Below are positions 33,664-42,569 of a stretch of DNA of 64,000 nt, one piece after another. Under the pieces are notes generated by a model. The model ran no database searches. It was not told the DNA's origin and saw only the letters and a list, made by a program, of their open reading frames with translations. Position 1 is the first letter of the stretch, and each line of letters starts with the position of its first letter. Position numbers and translations under genes: made by a program. The stretch is from Rhizobiales bacterium Y(2018) (GTDB lineage: Bacteria; Pseudomonadota; Alphaproteobacteria; Rhizobiales; Aestuariivirgaceae), in assembly GCA_005502925.1 (NCBI GenBank), contig SCPD01000014.1, positions 144,018 to 208,017 of the forward strand, written 5' to 3'.

Positions 33664-33960
33664 ATGGCTCGTCGTTGCGAGTTAACGGGTAAAGGCGCCC
33701 AGGTTGGCAATAAGGTCAGCCATGCCAATAACAAGACCAAGACACGGTTCCTGCCGAACCTGTGCAATGTCAATCTCATCAGCGACGCGATGGGGCTGGG
33801 CTATAATTTCCGCGTCAGCGCCATCGCGCTGAAGTCGGTCGAGCATGCCGGCGGCCTCGATGCCTTCCTGGTGAAGTCCCGCGACGAGAATCTCTCGCTC
33901 AAGGCCCGCCGCCTGAAGAAGAGCGTCGAGAAGCGCGTGGCCGCCGAAAAGGCCGCCTGA
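33664..33960 (+). CDS. rpmB: 50S ribosomal protein L28
   Basis: 98 residues starting [33 protein letters not shown], the L28 signature. The later [33 protein letters not shown] is typical of the alphaproteobacterial form. It carries one N-terminal Cys only, so it is the zinc-free C- type rather than the four-cysteine C+ type. Monocistronic, with its own promoter. Confidence 0.97.
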   Translation: MARRCELTGKGAQVGNKVSHANNKTKTRFLPNLCNVNLISDAMGLGYNFRVSAIALKSVEHAGGLDAFLVKSRDENLSLKARRLKKSVEKRVAAEKAA

Positions 33961-34051
33961 TCTTCCAGGTGCTTGTCGAATTTGCAGAGCCGCTCTTTAC
34001 CGGGCGGCTTTTGCATTATGGTGTCGCGCATGAGATCAGTCCGACCCACCA

Positions 34052-34163
34052 CCCTCACCCTGAGGTGCCCGCCGAAGGCGGGCCTCGAAGGGTGGCCGGT
34101 TGCAGGACCCTTGTACCTGGATCATGCTTCGAGGCTCGCTACGCTCGCACCTCAGCATGAGGG
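34052..34163. repeat. Palindromic intergenic repeat, copy 3 of 3
   Basis: CCCTCACCCTGAGGTGC to GCACCTCAGCATGAGGG with inner CCCGCCGAAGGCGGG stem. The stretch TGTACCTGGATCATGCTTCGAGGCTCGCT is shared with copy 1, 34 kb away. It lies 36 bp before the acetyltransferase start. Confidence 0.85.
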
Positions 34164-34199
34164 TGTGTTATCGTTCAACTCGTCATGTTCTAACGTCGT

Positions 34200-34859
34200 A
34201 TGACGAAGGACCATCCGAAGCGGCATTCGCCCAAAGCCTCGCGTGACGGGGAGCCCCTCGTCCATCCTTCGGCGCAATTGCGCAACGCCAGGCTGGGCCG
34301 CTTCACGGCGCTGGCCGAGCGCGTATCGTTCAAGGATTCCGAGCTCGGCGACTACTCCTATGTCGAGCGCCATGCCGAGATCATCTATTCATCGATCGGC
34401 AAGTTCTGCGCCATCGCGTCCGATGTGCGCATCAACGCGCTCAACCACCCGATGGAGCGGGTGAGCCAGCACAAGATCACCTATCGGCCCAACGAATATT
34501 TCCTCGGCAAGAAGCTCGATGCCGGCTTCCGCGAGGAACGCATGCTGAAGAAGGTGACGATCGGCCATGATGTGTGGATCGGCCATGGCGCCATCGTCCT
34601 GCCTGGTGTCCGCATCGGCAATGGCGCGGTGATCGCGGCCGGCGCCGTCGTCAGCAAGGATGTCCCCGACTACATAATCGTCGCCGGCGTTCCGGCGAAG
34701 CCGTTGCGCCCACGTTTCGCAGCCGATATCGCCCGGCGTATCGCCGGGCTCGCCTGGTGGGATTGGCCGCATGACCGGCTAGCTGAGGTGGTCGATGACA
34801 TGGCGGCGCTTTCGGCAGAAGACTTCGTCGCCAAATACGAGAAACAGCCTGCCTCTTGA
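34200..34859 (+). CDS. Hexapeptide-repeat acetyltransferase, phosphonate-cluster type
   Basis: 219 residues of left-handed beta-helix hexapeptide repeats: [53 protein letters not shown], then [51 protein letters not shown]. The NHPMERxSQHxxTYR block and C-terminal WWDWPHDRL are those of the transferase found in many C-P lyase (phn) operons. No other phn gene is in the window, so this is an orphan copy. The acceptor substrate is unknown. The catalytic His of the family is in NHPMER. Confidence 0.8.
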   Translation: MTKDHPKRHSPKASRDGEPLVHPSAQLRNARLGRFTALAERVSFKDSELGDYSYVERHAEIIYSSIGKFCAIASDVRINALNHPMERVSQHKITYRPNEYFLGKKLDAGFREERMLKKVTIGHDVWIGHGAIVLPGVRIGNGAVIAAGAVVSKDVPDYIIVAGVPAKPLRPRFAADIARRIAGLAWWDWPHDRLAEVVDDMAALSAEDFVAKYEKQPAS

Positions 34860-34884
34860 CATGCAACTGCATGGTTGCATATTG
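34856..34884 (+). promoter_or_regulatory. arsR-type promoter with operator in the spacer
   Basis: TTGACA (34856-34861) and an ATATTG -10 (34879-34884) are 17 bp apart. The spacer holds the inverted repeat ATGCAAC-TGCATG-GTTGCAT (34861-34880). Transcription would begin at or within a few bases of the ATG at 34890, so the message may be leaderless. Confidence 0.65.
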
Positions 34885-34889
34885 GGTGA

Positions 34890-35210
34890 ATGAGCATGGA
34901 CGCCGTATTCAAGGCGCTGGCAGATCCGACGCGCCGGCAGCTTCTCGACAATCTCCATGCCAGGAACGGACAGACGCTCGGCGCGCTGTGCGAGGAGATG
35001 AACATGACCCGGCAGGCGGTGAGCAAACATCTGGCGATCCTCGAAGAGGCCAATCTCGTGGTGACGTTCCGGCGCGGCCGCGAGAAGGAGCACTATCTCA
35101 ATCCGGCGCCGATCTTCGAGATCGCCGACCGCTGGATCGACAAATTCGAGCGTGGAAAATTGCGCGCGCTCACCGACCTCAAGAAAAATCTGGAAAGGGA
35201 TGAAGAATGA
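34890..35210 (+). CDS. ArsR-family repressor
   Basis: 106 residues: MDAVFKALADPTRRQLLDNLHARNGQTLGALCEEMNMTRQAVSKHLAILEEANLVVTFRRGREKEHYLNPAPIFEIADRWIDKFE. It lacks metal-binding cysteines in the recognition helix (no CVC). It is of the type that pairs with SRPBCC proteins and controls them rather than metal resistance. A second in-frame ATG at 34896 is possible. It is coupled by ATGA to the next gene. Confidence 0.9.
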   Translation: MSMDAVFKALADPTRRQLLDNLHARNGQTLGALCEEMNMTRQAVSKHLAILEEANLVVTFRRGREKEHYLNPAPIFEIADRWIDKFERGKLRALTDLKKNLERDEE

Positions 35211-35668
35211 GCAAGCCCAGCTTCGTCTATGTGACCTATATCCGGACCACGGCGGAAAAGCTCTGGCAGGCGCTGGTCAATCCGGAGGCCAACCGGCAAT
35301 ACTGGTTCGGCGCGCATCAGGAGAGCGACTGGAAGAAGGGTGCCCCCTGGAAGATCGTCTTCGCCGACGGCCGCATCGCCGATACGGGCGAGATCGTCGA
35401 TATCGATCCCTTGCGCCGCATCGTCATCAAATGGCGCAACGAAATCATGCCCGAGCTCAAGGCCGAAGGCTACACACGCTGCACCATCACGCTTGAGCCG
35501 CAAGGCGCGCTGGTGAAGCTCACCATCATGCATGAGGCGGAGCGCGAAGGCCGGCACAAGATGATCGATGCCGTGCAATCGGGCTGGCCGCTTATTCTCG
35601 CGAGCCTCAAGAGCCTGCTCGAGACTGGGCAGGCGCTGGAGGGCACCGACCGGCTGCCGGAGGAGTGA
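35207..35668 (+). CDS. SRPBCC / AHSA1-domain protein
   Basis: 153 residues: FVYVTYIRTTAEKLWQALVNPEANRQYWFGAHQESDWKKGAPWKI...G-x-I-x-D-T-G-E-I-V-D-I-D-P, then a C-terminal helix GWPLILASLKSLLETG. This is the AHSA1/START-like fold with an internal hydrophobic ligand cavity. Overlap with arsR (35207-35210) is the standard ArsR-AHSA1 pairing; the SRPBCC protein probably binds a small lipid or aromatic ligand or acts as its sensor. Function otherwise unknown. Confidence 0.88.
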   Translation: MSKPSFVYVTYIRTTAEKLWQALVNPEANRQYWFGAHQESDWKKGAPWKIVFADGRIADTGEIVDIDPLRRIVIKWRNEIMPELKAEGYTRCTITLEPQGALVKLTIMHEAEREGRHKMIDAVQSGWPLILASLKSLLETGQALEGTDRLPEE

Positions 35669-36307
35669 GAGATACCCTCGCTCCGCAAGCGAAGCGCAGC
35701 GGCAAGAGGCTATCCGATTCAGAAATCTCCTCTTTCCTCCGCGAAGCGGGGGCTGCCCGGGGAAGGTTTATGAGATGTTCGAGAAAGCGGCGTAAAGCAA
35801 ACGGGCAGAACGCAACTTCGATGGATGAGACTCAGACTTTCATCCAGATTTTCCCCTTCTCCCGCTTGCGGGAGAAGGTGCCCGACAGGGCGGATGAGGG
35901 TGTTGGTTCAGCTCGCGTCAGCTCTTCAGGAGAGCAAATAACGAGCTTCAACACTGCCCACACCTGCGATTTTACAGAGGCTGAGAGAACACCCTCATCC
36001 GGCCTTCGGCCACCTTCTCCCGCAGGCGGGAGAAGGGGAAACCAAGCATGGCCTCGCAACGAATTTCCCCGGACAGCCCTGCGCGAAGCGGGGGATGGTG
36101 GTGCGCAGCGCCGGATGGGAGCGGCTCCGCGTGGGCGGTGGGGCTTCGCATCTGATAGCCTCTGTGCCGAGATACTCTCATGCAACTTTCCAGGAATTCC
36201 ATCGGTTGCACCACCCCACCTGGCGCTGTCGCGCCACCTTCCCCGCGCTTCGCGCAGGGAAGGAGCAGGATGGGTGAATCTGTCTCTTCGAAGTGCGATG
36301 GCGAAAT
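35669..36307. repeat. Nested inverted-repeat region
   Basis: 639 bp without a convincing gene. Inner element: 35851-35903 (CCCTTCTCCCGCTTGCGGGAGAAGGTG ... GCGGATGAGGGTGTT) and its reverse complement at 35989-36039, each arm itself a hairpin. Outer element: AGAGGCTATC (35705-35714) pairs with GATAGCCTCT (36155-36164), and GGGGCTGCCCGGGGAA-type sequence at 35749-35763 pairs with TTCCCCGGACAGCCC at 36065-36079. A third hairpin, TTCCCCGCGCTTCGCGCAGGGAA, is at 36239-36261. Confidence 0.75.
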
Positions 36308-37300
36308 TCAAGGCTTCAGCGCGAATTGCAGAAGCAGGGTGCGCTGGAATTGCGGGCGGTAATTATTGTCGGAAATGACGGTCACGCGTATCTCGCCATT
36401 GAGCTTCGACACCGCGATGCCTTCCATATTGTCGATGCGATAGAAAGGCATGCGGCCGGAAAAGACGAGGCTCGGGGCCACGGCGCCATCGGCGACAATA
36501 TCTTCGGTCTTGATGCGCCGGATCGCCATGCCGGGCAGATTGGTCCCGCTGAAACTCCTCTCGACGGTGAGGACATCGCCATCGGGCAGGATGGCGAGAT
36601 CGGTGATGGCGTAATCCTCATATTGCTTGATCGAGAAATTGAACGCCTTCTTGCCGCCCCACACCCAAGCACGGATATCGCCGTTCTCGTCCTTGTTGAA
36701 CTCCGAGATGGCGAGCATGGAGCCCGCCAAGGGGCCGGACGCGAAACGGCCGATCGCCTCGAGCTCCTGATTGGGCGGGCCTTTCGCGACGGCCTTGGGT
36801 AGCTTCAGATCCTTGAAGCGCGCCTTGAAGCCGTCCTTGCCCAGATCATAGAGGCCGGCGCGCGCCCGGCTCTCGAAGCCGACGATCACCTTGCCGTCGA
36901 TGCGCATCGGCTCCCAGCCGGCGAGCGCCTCGGCGTCGCTTCTGACCTTGCCCTTGAAGGGCTTGCCGTCGGGCCCCAGAATCGGCGCCATCACCGCATC
37001 CTTCAGCCCCGAGAGATGGTCGTCGGTATAGAGGAGGTCGGCCTTGAACCAGAAGCCGCGGTCGGACACCGCGAGGAGGCCGGTGCCGTCGGCCGAGAGC
37101 TCGAGCGAAGAGAGGCCGCCGAAACGCTCATCGTCGCTCGCAAGCTCGATGCCGCCCCGCCATTCGAGCCCGCCAAAGGTGACGAGCTGCGAAAACATGG
37201 TGAAGGATTTGACCGGCTGGGTGCGGACGCTGAGCGCTTCCTCCTGGGCGCCGGCAGGACCGGCGAGGAACAGGAGGGCTGAGACCCACAGCCACTTCAT
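36308..37300 (-). CDS. Secreted esterase-like phytase-family protein
   Basis: 330 residues. Signal peptide [18 protein letters not shown]. The rest matches the esterase-like activity of phytase family: FGGLSSLELSADGTGLLAVSDRGFWFKADLLY, DAEALAGWE, NQELEAIGRFASG, YAITDLAILPDGDVLTVERSF and MEGIAVSKLNGEIRVTVISDNNY. This is a beta-propeller fold with repeated Asp/Glu metal positions. Substrate unproven. The ATG overlaps the cobT stop (TGATG at 37298-37302), so it is translated with cobS-cobT, a common arrangement in the order. Confidence 0.87.
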   Translation of the reverse strand: MKWLWVSALLFLAGPAGAQEEALSVRTQPVKSFTMFSQLVTFGGLEWRGGIELASDDERFGGLSSLELSADGTGLLAVSDRGFWFKADLLYTDDHLSGLKDAVMAPILGPDGKPFKGKVRSDAEALAGWEPMRIDGKVIVGFESRARAGLYDLGKDGFKARFKDLKLPKAVAKGPPNQELEAIGRFASGPLAGSMLAISEFNKDENGDIRAWVWGGKKAFNFSIKQYEDYAITDLAILPDGDVLTVERSFSGTNLPGMAIRRIKTEDIVADGAVAPSLVFSGRMPFYRIDNMEGIAVSKLNGEIRVTVISDNNYRPQFQRTLLLQFALKP

Positions 37301-39186
37301 CAGTTGAGCCGGCGCCGCGGTTTCGCGGGCTCGCGCCGCACTTGTTTTGGCGCGCGCTCCTCGAAAAGCTCGGCCAGCTTCTCGGTCATGGCGCCGCCCA
37401 GTTCCTCGGCATCGACGATGGTGACGGCGCGCTTGTAGTAACGCGTCACGTCATGACCGATACCGATGGCGATGAGCTCGACCGGCGATCGGTTTTCGAT
37501 GTCGGTGATGATCTGGCGCAAATGCTTCTCGAGATAATTGCCGGAATTGACCGACAGGGTCGAATCGTCGACCGGCGCGCCATCCGAGATGACCATCAGG
37601 ATGCGGCGCTGCTCGGTGCGGCCGAGCAGGCGGTTATGCGCCCAGATCAGCGCCTCGCCGTCGATATTCTCCTTGAGCAGGCCTTCGCGCATCATCAGGC
37701 CGAGATTGCGCCTGGCGCGGCGCCAGGGCGTGTCGGCCGATTTGTAGATGATATGGCGCAGATCGTTGAGGCGGCCCGGATTGCCGGGCTTGCCGGCGGC
37801 GAGCCATTTCTCGCGCGACTGCCCGCCCTTCCAGGCCCTGGTGGTAAACCCTAAGATCTCGACCTTGACGCCGCAGCGTTCCAGCGTGCGCGCCAATATA
37901 TCGGCGCAGGTGGCGGCGACGGTGATCGGCCGGCCGCGCATCGAGCCCGAATTGTCGAGCAGCAGCGTCACCACGGTATCGCGGAACTGCATGTCCTGCT
38001 CGACCTTGAAGGAGAGCGCGTGCAGGGGGTCGATGACGACTCGGGTGAGGCGCGAGGCGTCGAGCAGGCCTTCCTCGAGATCGAAATCCCAGGACCGGTT
38101 CTGCTGCGCCATCAGGCGGCGCTGCAGGCGGTTGGCGAGCCTTGCCACCACGCCCTGCAGATTGGAGAGCTGCTTGTCGAGATAGTTCCGAAGCCGCGAC
38201 AGCTCTTCGCTATCGCACAGATCTTCGGCCGCGATCTCCTCGTCGAACTGGTTGGTATAGACGCGGTAGAAATCCTCGTTGGAGAGCGACGAGAAGGGCA
38301 ATTGCGGGCGCCACGGTTCCTCGCCGTCGGGAGATTCCTCGCTGTCCATGTCGTCCGGCATGTCGTCGACATCGAGCTGCTGGGCATCCATTTCGGAGGC
38401 GTCGGTCTCGCCCTCGGCGTCCTGCAGTTCCTCGGCCGCCGATTGCTGGCTTTCCTGCTCCTCGCCCTCGGGCGTCTCCTGCTGGTCGCCGGAATCGGGT
38501 TCGGCTTCCTCGTTCTCGTCGCTGTCGTCGCTTTCGTCCGGATCCTCGCCCAGTTCGTCCGCCATATCGAGGGCGGCGATGATGTCGCGTGACATGCGCG
38601 CGAATGCCGCCTGGTCGGTCATGGCGTCGGTCAGATGGTCGAGATGGCTCGCGGCCTTCTCCTCGACCCAGGGCCGCCACAGCTCGACGAGCGCCCTGGC
38701 GTCTTCAGGCGGGGGCGCGCCGGTCAATCTTTCGCGCACCAGGAGGGCCACGGCTTCCTCGAGCGGCGCGTCCTTCTTGGTCGTGGGCCGTCCCGCCATC
38801 TTCTTATGATAGCGGTCCTGCAGCATGGCGGTGAGATTCTGCGCCATGCCCGGCATGGCGCGGGCGCCGATGCATTCGACGCGCGCCTGCTCGACGGCCT
38901 CGAACATGGCCCGCGCGTTCTTGCCTTCCGGGCGATAGCGGTTGTGGACGCCGTCGTCGTGATTGGCGAGACGCATGGCGAAGCTGTCGGCGATGCCGCG
39001 CGTGATGGCGACTTCCTGCCGGTCGAGCTCGATCGAGATCTGCGGCAGCTTGGCCTTCTTGCCCACGAGGCTCGGCGTCTCGGCGCCGAAGGAGACCGAA
39101 AGCTCAGGCTCGCCGGCGATGGTCTTCATCGCCAGCGTCAGGACATTACGGAATTCGCCTGCCGGTCCTTCGCGGTCCTGTGCCAT
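37300..39186 (-). CDS. cobT: Cobaltochelatase subunit CobT
   Basis: 628 residues, the usual length. N-terminal half with the metal-chelatase Asp/Glu-rich linker from about 210 to 290 ([27 protein letters not shown] in pieces), and C-terminal von Willebrand A domain with the MIDAS motif DNSGSMRG near residue 410. With CobS it forms the AAA+ chaperone-like complex that drives CobN to insert cobalt into hydrogenobyrinate diamide in aerobic vitamin B12 synthesis. CobN is not in the window. It follows cobS by 9 bp. Confidence 0.95.
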   Translation of the reverse strand: MAQDREGPAGEFRNVLTLAMKTIAGEPELSVSFGAETPSLVGKKAKLPQISIELDRQEVAITRGIADSFAMRLANHDDGVHNRYRPEGKNARAMFEAVEQARVECIGARAMPGMAQNLTAMLQDRYHKKMAGRPTTKKDAPLEEAVALLVRERLTGAPPPEDARALVELWRPWVEEKAASHLDHLTDAMTDQAAFARMSRDIIAALDMADELGEDPDESDDSDENEEAEPDSGDQQETPEGEEQESQQSAAEELQDAEGETDASEMDAQQLDVDDMPDDMDSEESPDGEEPWRPQLPFSSLSNEDFYRVYTNQFDEEIAAEDLCDSEELSRLRNYLDKQLSNLQGVVARLANRLQRRLMAQQNRSWDFDLEEGLLDASRLTRVVIDPLHALSFKVEQDMQFRDTVVTLLLDNSGSMRGRPITVAATCADILARTLERCGVKVEILGFTTRAWKGGQSREKWLAAGKPGNPGRLNDLRHIIYKSADTPWRRARRNLGLMMREGLLKENIDGEALIWAHNRLLGRTEQRRILMVISDGAPVDDSTLSVNSGNYLEKHLRQIITDIENRSPVELIAIGIGHDVTRYYKRAVTIVDAEELGGAMTEKLAELFEERAPKQVRREPAKPRRRLN

Positions 39187-39195
39187 CAGGCATCC

Positions 39196-40185
39196 TCATG
39201 ACAGCGCGACATGCGCCGGCGATTCAGGCAGCTCCTCGCCGAAGCAGCGCTGGTAGAACTCGGCCACCAGCGCGCGCTCGAGCTCGTCGCACTTGTTGAG
39301 GAAGGTCACGCGGAAGGCGAAGCCGATGTCGTCGAAGATCTCGGCGTTCTGGGCCCAGGTCATGACGGTACGCGGGCTCATGACGGTCGAGAGATCGCCC
39401 TGCATGAAGGCGTTGCGGGTCAGATCCGCGACGCGCACCATATTGGCGATCGTCTTGCGGCCCTTGTCGTTGTCGTAGCTCTTGCTCTTGGCCAGCACGA
39501 TGCTGACTTCCTGCGCATGCGGCAGGTAGTTGAGCGCGGTGACGATCGACCAGCGGTCCATCTGCGCCTGGTTGATCTGCTGGGTGCCATGGTAGAGGCC
39601 GGTCGTGTCGCCAAGGCCGATCGTATTGGCGGTCGAGAACAGCCGGAAAGCCGGATGCGGACGGATGACGCGCGACTGGTCGAGCAGCGTCAGCTTGCCG
39701 GACGATTCGAGGATACGCTGGATCACGAACATGACATCCGGGCGGCCGGCATCATATTCGTCGAACACCAGCGCGACATTGTGCTGGTACGACCAGGGCA
39801 GGATGCCTTCGCGGAATTCGGTAATCTGCTTGCCGTCCTTCAGGACGATGGCGTCCTTGCCGATGAGATCGATGCGGCTGATATGACTGTCGAGATTGAT
39901 GCGGATGCACGGCCAGTTGAGGCGCGCGGCGACCTGCTCGATATGGGTCGATTTGCCGGTGCCATGATAGCCGGAGATCATGACGCGGCGGTTATAGGCA
40001 AAGCCGGCCAGGATCGCGAGCGTCGTCTCGCGATTGAAGAGGTAGTCCTCGTCGAGATCGGGCACATGCTCGCTGGCCTTGGAATAGGCCGGCACTTCCA
40101 GGTTCGAATCGAAGCCGAACAGCTGCCGCACCGACACCTTCATGTCGGGGAGCGGGGCTGCTTCGCCATTAGCGGTCGCGGTCAT
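39196..40185 (-). CDS. cobS: Cobaltochelatase subunit CobS
   Basis: 329 residues. AAA+ ATPase with Walker [14 protein letters not shown] at about 73, Walker [15 protein letters not shown], sensor-like [14 protein letters not shown], and C-terminal [43 protein letters not shown]. The N-terminus [23 protein letters not shown] is diagnostic. ATPase partner of CobT. It starts 208 bp after the J-domain protein gene, with a repeat between them. Confidence 0.96.
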   Translation of the reverse strand: MTATANGEAAPLPDMKVSVRQLFGFDSNLEVPAYSKASEHVPDLDEDYLFNRETTLAILAGFAYNRRVMISGYHGTGKSTHIEQVAARLNWPCIRINLDSHISRIDLIGKDAIVLKDGKQITEFREGILPWSYQHNVALVFDEYDAGRPDVMFVIQRILESSGKLTLLDQSRVIRPHPAFRLFSTANTIGLGDTTGLYHGTQQINQAQMDRWSIVTALNYLPHAQEVSIVLAKSKSYDNDKGRKTIANMVRVADLTRNAFMQGDLSTVMSPRTVMTWAQNAEIFDDIGFAFRVTFLNKCDELERALVAEFYQRCFGEELPESPAHVALS

Positions 40186-40283
40186 ATTTTTGTTGCCAAT
40201 ATATGAGGTCTCGGAGTGCGGAGGTTCTAGACGGTCAAACGGGCCCGGGCAAGGCTCGAAAACCCTGATCGGGGGCGCTCGTA

Positions 40284-40396
40284 GATCACGATGAGTTTGG
40301 ATTGAATCAATCCAAACTCATAAACGTGATCGATTCTTTAATTTTAGCGCGGGATTCTCGCGAAAAACCGGTATCCACTTTTTCGCATCCCGCGCT
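40284..40396. repeat. Modular GATCACG/AGCGCGGG repeat, copy C
   Basis: GATCACG-AtGAGTTTGGATTG-AATCAATCCAAACTCAT-aaCGTGATC (40284-40330), then AGCGCGGGATTCTCGCGAAAAA...TTTTTCGCATCCCGCGCT (40347-40396). Same two-module design as 23759-23861 but in reverse order and on the opposite strand. It overlaps the last two bases of the J-domain gene stop. Confidence 0.7.
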
Positions 40397-40994
40397 AGCA
40401 GAATCCCGTGGAGCGCAGGTAATCATAAGCCTGGATCACTGCCTTGAGCGTGTCCTCATTGGCCCGACTGCCATTATTGGCGTCCGGATGGAGCCGTTTT
40501 ACCAAGGTTTTGTACTGGGACCTGGCCTTTTCCTTGGTCGCCGTCTCGTCGAGACCGAGCGTATGCAGTGCCTTCAACTCAGCATTGCGAAGGGGGCGGG
40601 CGGTGCCGGTGTTCACTTCCTTGCCATTCTCGCCCAGGAAATTGAACGGATCGCGGAAGCTGCCGGGCTTGGCCCGGCGCCCTTGCGCATTCATGGAACT
40701 CGAATTCTGGCCGAGCTTCCAGGTCGGGCGATGGCCGGTCTGGGCTTCCTTCTGGAAGTCGCGCACCGCGTCGTCCTTCATGCCGTCGAAGTAATTGTAG
40801 GTCTTGTTGTATTGCTGGACATGCTCCAGGCAGAAGGAGTGGAACTGGCCTTCCTGGTTACGGCCCTTGGGCGCCTTGTGGCGCCCGGGCTTGGGGCAGC
40901 CTGGCCATTCGCATGGCGGATGCTTGTCGCGCGTGACGCGCTCCTCGCCCCGCTTGACGCGAATCTTGTCGAAATATTTGGAATCGAGTTTCAT
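40395..40994 (-). CDS. J-domain protein (DnaJ-like, C-terminal J domain)
   Basis: 199 residues from ATG 40994; a TTG four codons upstream is less likely. The J domain is at the C-terminus (NAELKALHTLGLDETATKEKARSQYKTLVKRLHPDANNGSRANEDTLKAVIQAYDYLRSTGFC), with the HPD motif that stimulates DnaK. The N-terminal half has CEWPGCPKPGRHKAPKGR and FHSFCLEHVQQYN, a putative Cys/His metal site. This gene typically sits between bolA and cobS in the order. Its specific client is unknown. Confidence 0.9.
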   Translation of the reverse strand: MKLDSKYFDKIRVKRGEERVTRDKHPPCEWPGCPKPGRHKAPKGRNQEGQFHSFCLEHVQQYNKTYNYFDGMKDDAVRDFQKEAQTGHRPTWKLGQNSSSMNAQGRRAKPGSFRDPFNFLGENGKEVNTGTARPLRNAELKALHTLGLDETATKEKARSQYKTLVKRLHPDANNGSRANEDTLKAVIQAYDYLRSTGFC

Positions 40995-41034
40995 CACCAC
41001 CAATTATGGTCATCAGTTGAGACAGGAGCAAGTC

Positions 41035-41307
41035 ATGACGCTCGGACCCGTCGGTATACAAATCAAGGATAAGCTGTCGCAAGCCTTCAGGCCACAGATG
41101 CTCGATGTCATCGACGAGTCGCATCTGCATGCGGGCCATGCCGGATCACATCCCGATGGTGAAAGCCATTTCCGCGTCAAAATTGTGTCTGAGGCCTTCG
41201 CCGGCAAGAGCCGGGTGGATACGCACCGTATGGTGAACGAAACCTTGAAGGAAGACCTCAAGACGCGCGTGCATGCGCTCGCCATCCAGGCATCAGCGCC
41301 GAAGTAG
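41035..41307 (+). CDS. BolA-family protein
   Basis: 90 residues; ATG after ACAGGAGCAAGTC. IKDKLSQAFRPQMLDVIDESHLHAGHAGSHPDGESHFRVKIVSEAFAGKSRVDTHRMVNETLKEDLKTRVHALAIQASAPK. The His residues of the ESHLHAGHAG loop and the R-V-x-x-H-R turn fit the BolA fold that coordinates Fe-S clusters with monothiol glutaredoxin. Divergent from the J-domain gene with a 40-bp gap. Confidence 0.93.
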   Translation: MTLGPVGIQIKDKLSQAFRPQMLDVIDESHLHAGHAGSHPDGESHFRVKIVSEAFAGKSRVDTHRMVNETLKEDLKTRVHALAIQASAPK

Positions 41308-41322
41308 CTTAGACAGGAGCGC

Positions 41323-41362
41323 ATCGGCTTGCCCGAAAACCGCATGCACTTTTCGGGCCGAT
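41323..41362. terminator. Hairpin between convergent bolA and flavoprotein gene
   Basis: ATCGGCttGCCCGAAAAc...cTTTTCGGGCcGAT: nine-base core arms GCCCGAAAA/TTTTCGGGC with matching outer ATCGG/CCGAT. It may act as a bidirectional terminator; no long T-run. The core resembles the GAAAAGTGG...TTTTC repeats elsewhere. Confidence 0.5.
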
Positions 41363-42481
41363 CTACACTTTGCTTCTGATCCGCTGCTCGAAGTTTTCGA
41401 GGCTGTCGCCGGTCCAGGCGCGGCGGTGGAAATAAACCTTGCGCGCGAACCAGTTCATCAAGGGCGTGCCGATCACCTGGTCGTAGAGCCAGTTGGGCGG
41501 CGCGGCATCCATCACGCGGCGCAGCAGAAGCTTCTTGCGCATTGCCGGAATCTCGCGCGCCAGCACGCGCTCGGGTGAAGGCCCATGGCGGGTGAGGTGA
41601 TCGGCGATCAATTGCGCGGCGCGCCGGCCATAGCGGAAAGCAAGGCGGATGCCGCCGCCGGTCAAGGGCGAGACATGGCCCGCCGCATCGCCGATGAGGA
41701 GAACCTGGGGAGCCGCGAAAGGCGAAACGGGACCACCCACCGGAATGCGGCCGCTGCGGCGCTCCTTGATCGCGACTTTGGAGAAGCCGAAGAGCTTATC
41801 GGTGTGGGTGAGGAACGCCTTGAGATTGGGCTTGCTGTCGCCATTGGTGGCGAGGCCGACCTGGAAGAAGCCGGGCGCCGGCGCCACCCAGGCGAGATAG
41901 CCGCGCGCGAGGCGCGAATCGAGAAAGCAATGGAGGAAATCCGGATCGGCTTCGGGAAGCTCCGGATATTCGATCTCAAGACCGGTGAGGAAACGGGTGT
42001 TGCGACCAAGGTCGAAGAGACGCGCGACCGTCGAACGGGCGCCGTCGGCGCCGACGAGATAGCGGGTGCGCAGGCCCGTCTGCGGCAGGAAGATCCTGTC
42101 GCCCTGGCGTTCGGCGCGGTCGAGCCTCGTCGAGCAGCGGATATCGGCGCCGGCCGTCTCGGCCTCGCGCGCCATCCAGCGCATCAGGTCGGCGGTGTTG
42201 CTGGTGAGGAAATAATAGCCGGGCGCGAAGAGATCGACGGAACGCAGCGACGGCGCATAGAGCCTGACACCATGCACGGTGCGGGTGAGATGTGGTGGAA
42301 TGTCGATTTCGTCGGCCGCTTCCTTGACGATGATGCCAGTGGTCGAGATGCGCGCACCCGGATCGGTCTTGGCCTCGATGACCAGCGTGCGCAGGCCGCG
42401 GATGGCAGCGGCGCGCGCGCAGGCCAAGCCCGCGAAGCTCGCTCCCACGATCACCAGATCATATGCCGCCGTGTCTTTCAT
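41363..42481 (-). CDS. FAD-dependent reductase, geranylgeranyl-reductase-like
   Basis: 372 residues from ATG 42481 (MKDTAAYDLVIVGASFAGLACARAAAIRGLRTLVIEAKTDPG). Rossmann GxSxxG with a Glu at the end of the second strand binds the FAD ADP. GDRIFLPQTGLRTRYLVGADGARSTVAR is the typical DG motif, and VLLIGDAAGHVSPLTGGGIRLAFRYGRRAAQ the GD motif of the p-hydroxybenzoate hydroxylase fold. The family includes geranylgeranyl reductases and lipid desaturation-reversing enzymes, and also halogenases. Substrate unknown. The longer N-terminus to 42700 overlaps the next gene and is rejected. Confidence 0.82.
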   Translation of the reverse strand: MKDTAAYDLVIVGASFAGLACARAAAIRGLRTLVIEAKTDPGARISTTGIIVKEAADEIDIPPHLTRTVHGVRLYAPSLRSVDLFAPGYYFLTSNTADLMRWMAREAETAGADIRCSTRLDRAERQGDRIFLPQTGLRTRYLVGADGARSTVARLFDLGRNTRFLTGLEIEYPELPEADPDFLHCFLDSRLARGYLAWVAPAPGFFQVGLATNGDSKPNLKAFLTHTDKLFGFSKVAIKERRSGRIPVGGPVSPFAAPQVLLIGDAAGHVSPLTGGGIRLAFRYGRRAAQLIADHLTRHGPSPERVLAREIPAMRKKLLLRRVMDAAPPNWLYDQVIGTPLMNWFARKVYFHRRAWTGDSLENFEQRIRSKV

Positions 42482-42569
42482 CGCGTTACGGAAGATTGGG
42501 TGACAAGGTGGTAATTTGAAGGCAGCGACCAAAGTGATGAAGTGAGGGCGGCAGTGACGCGCTGCGGTG

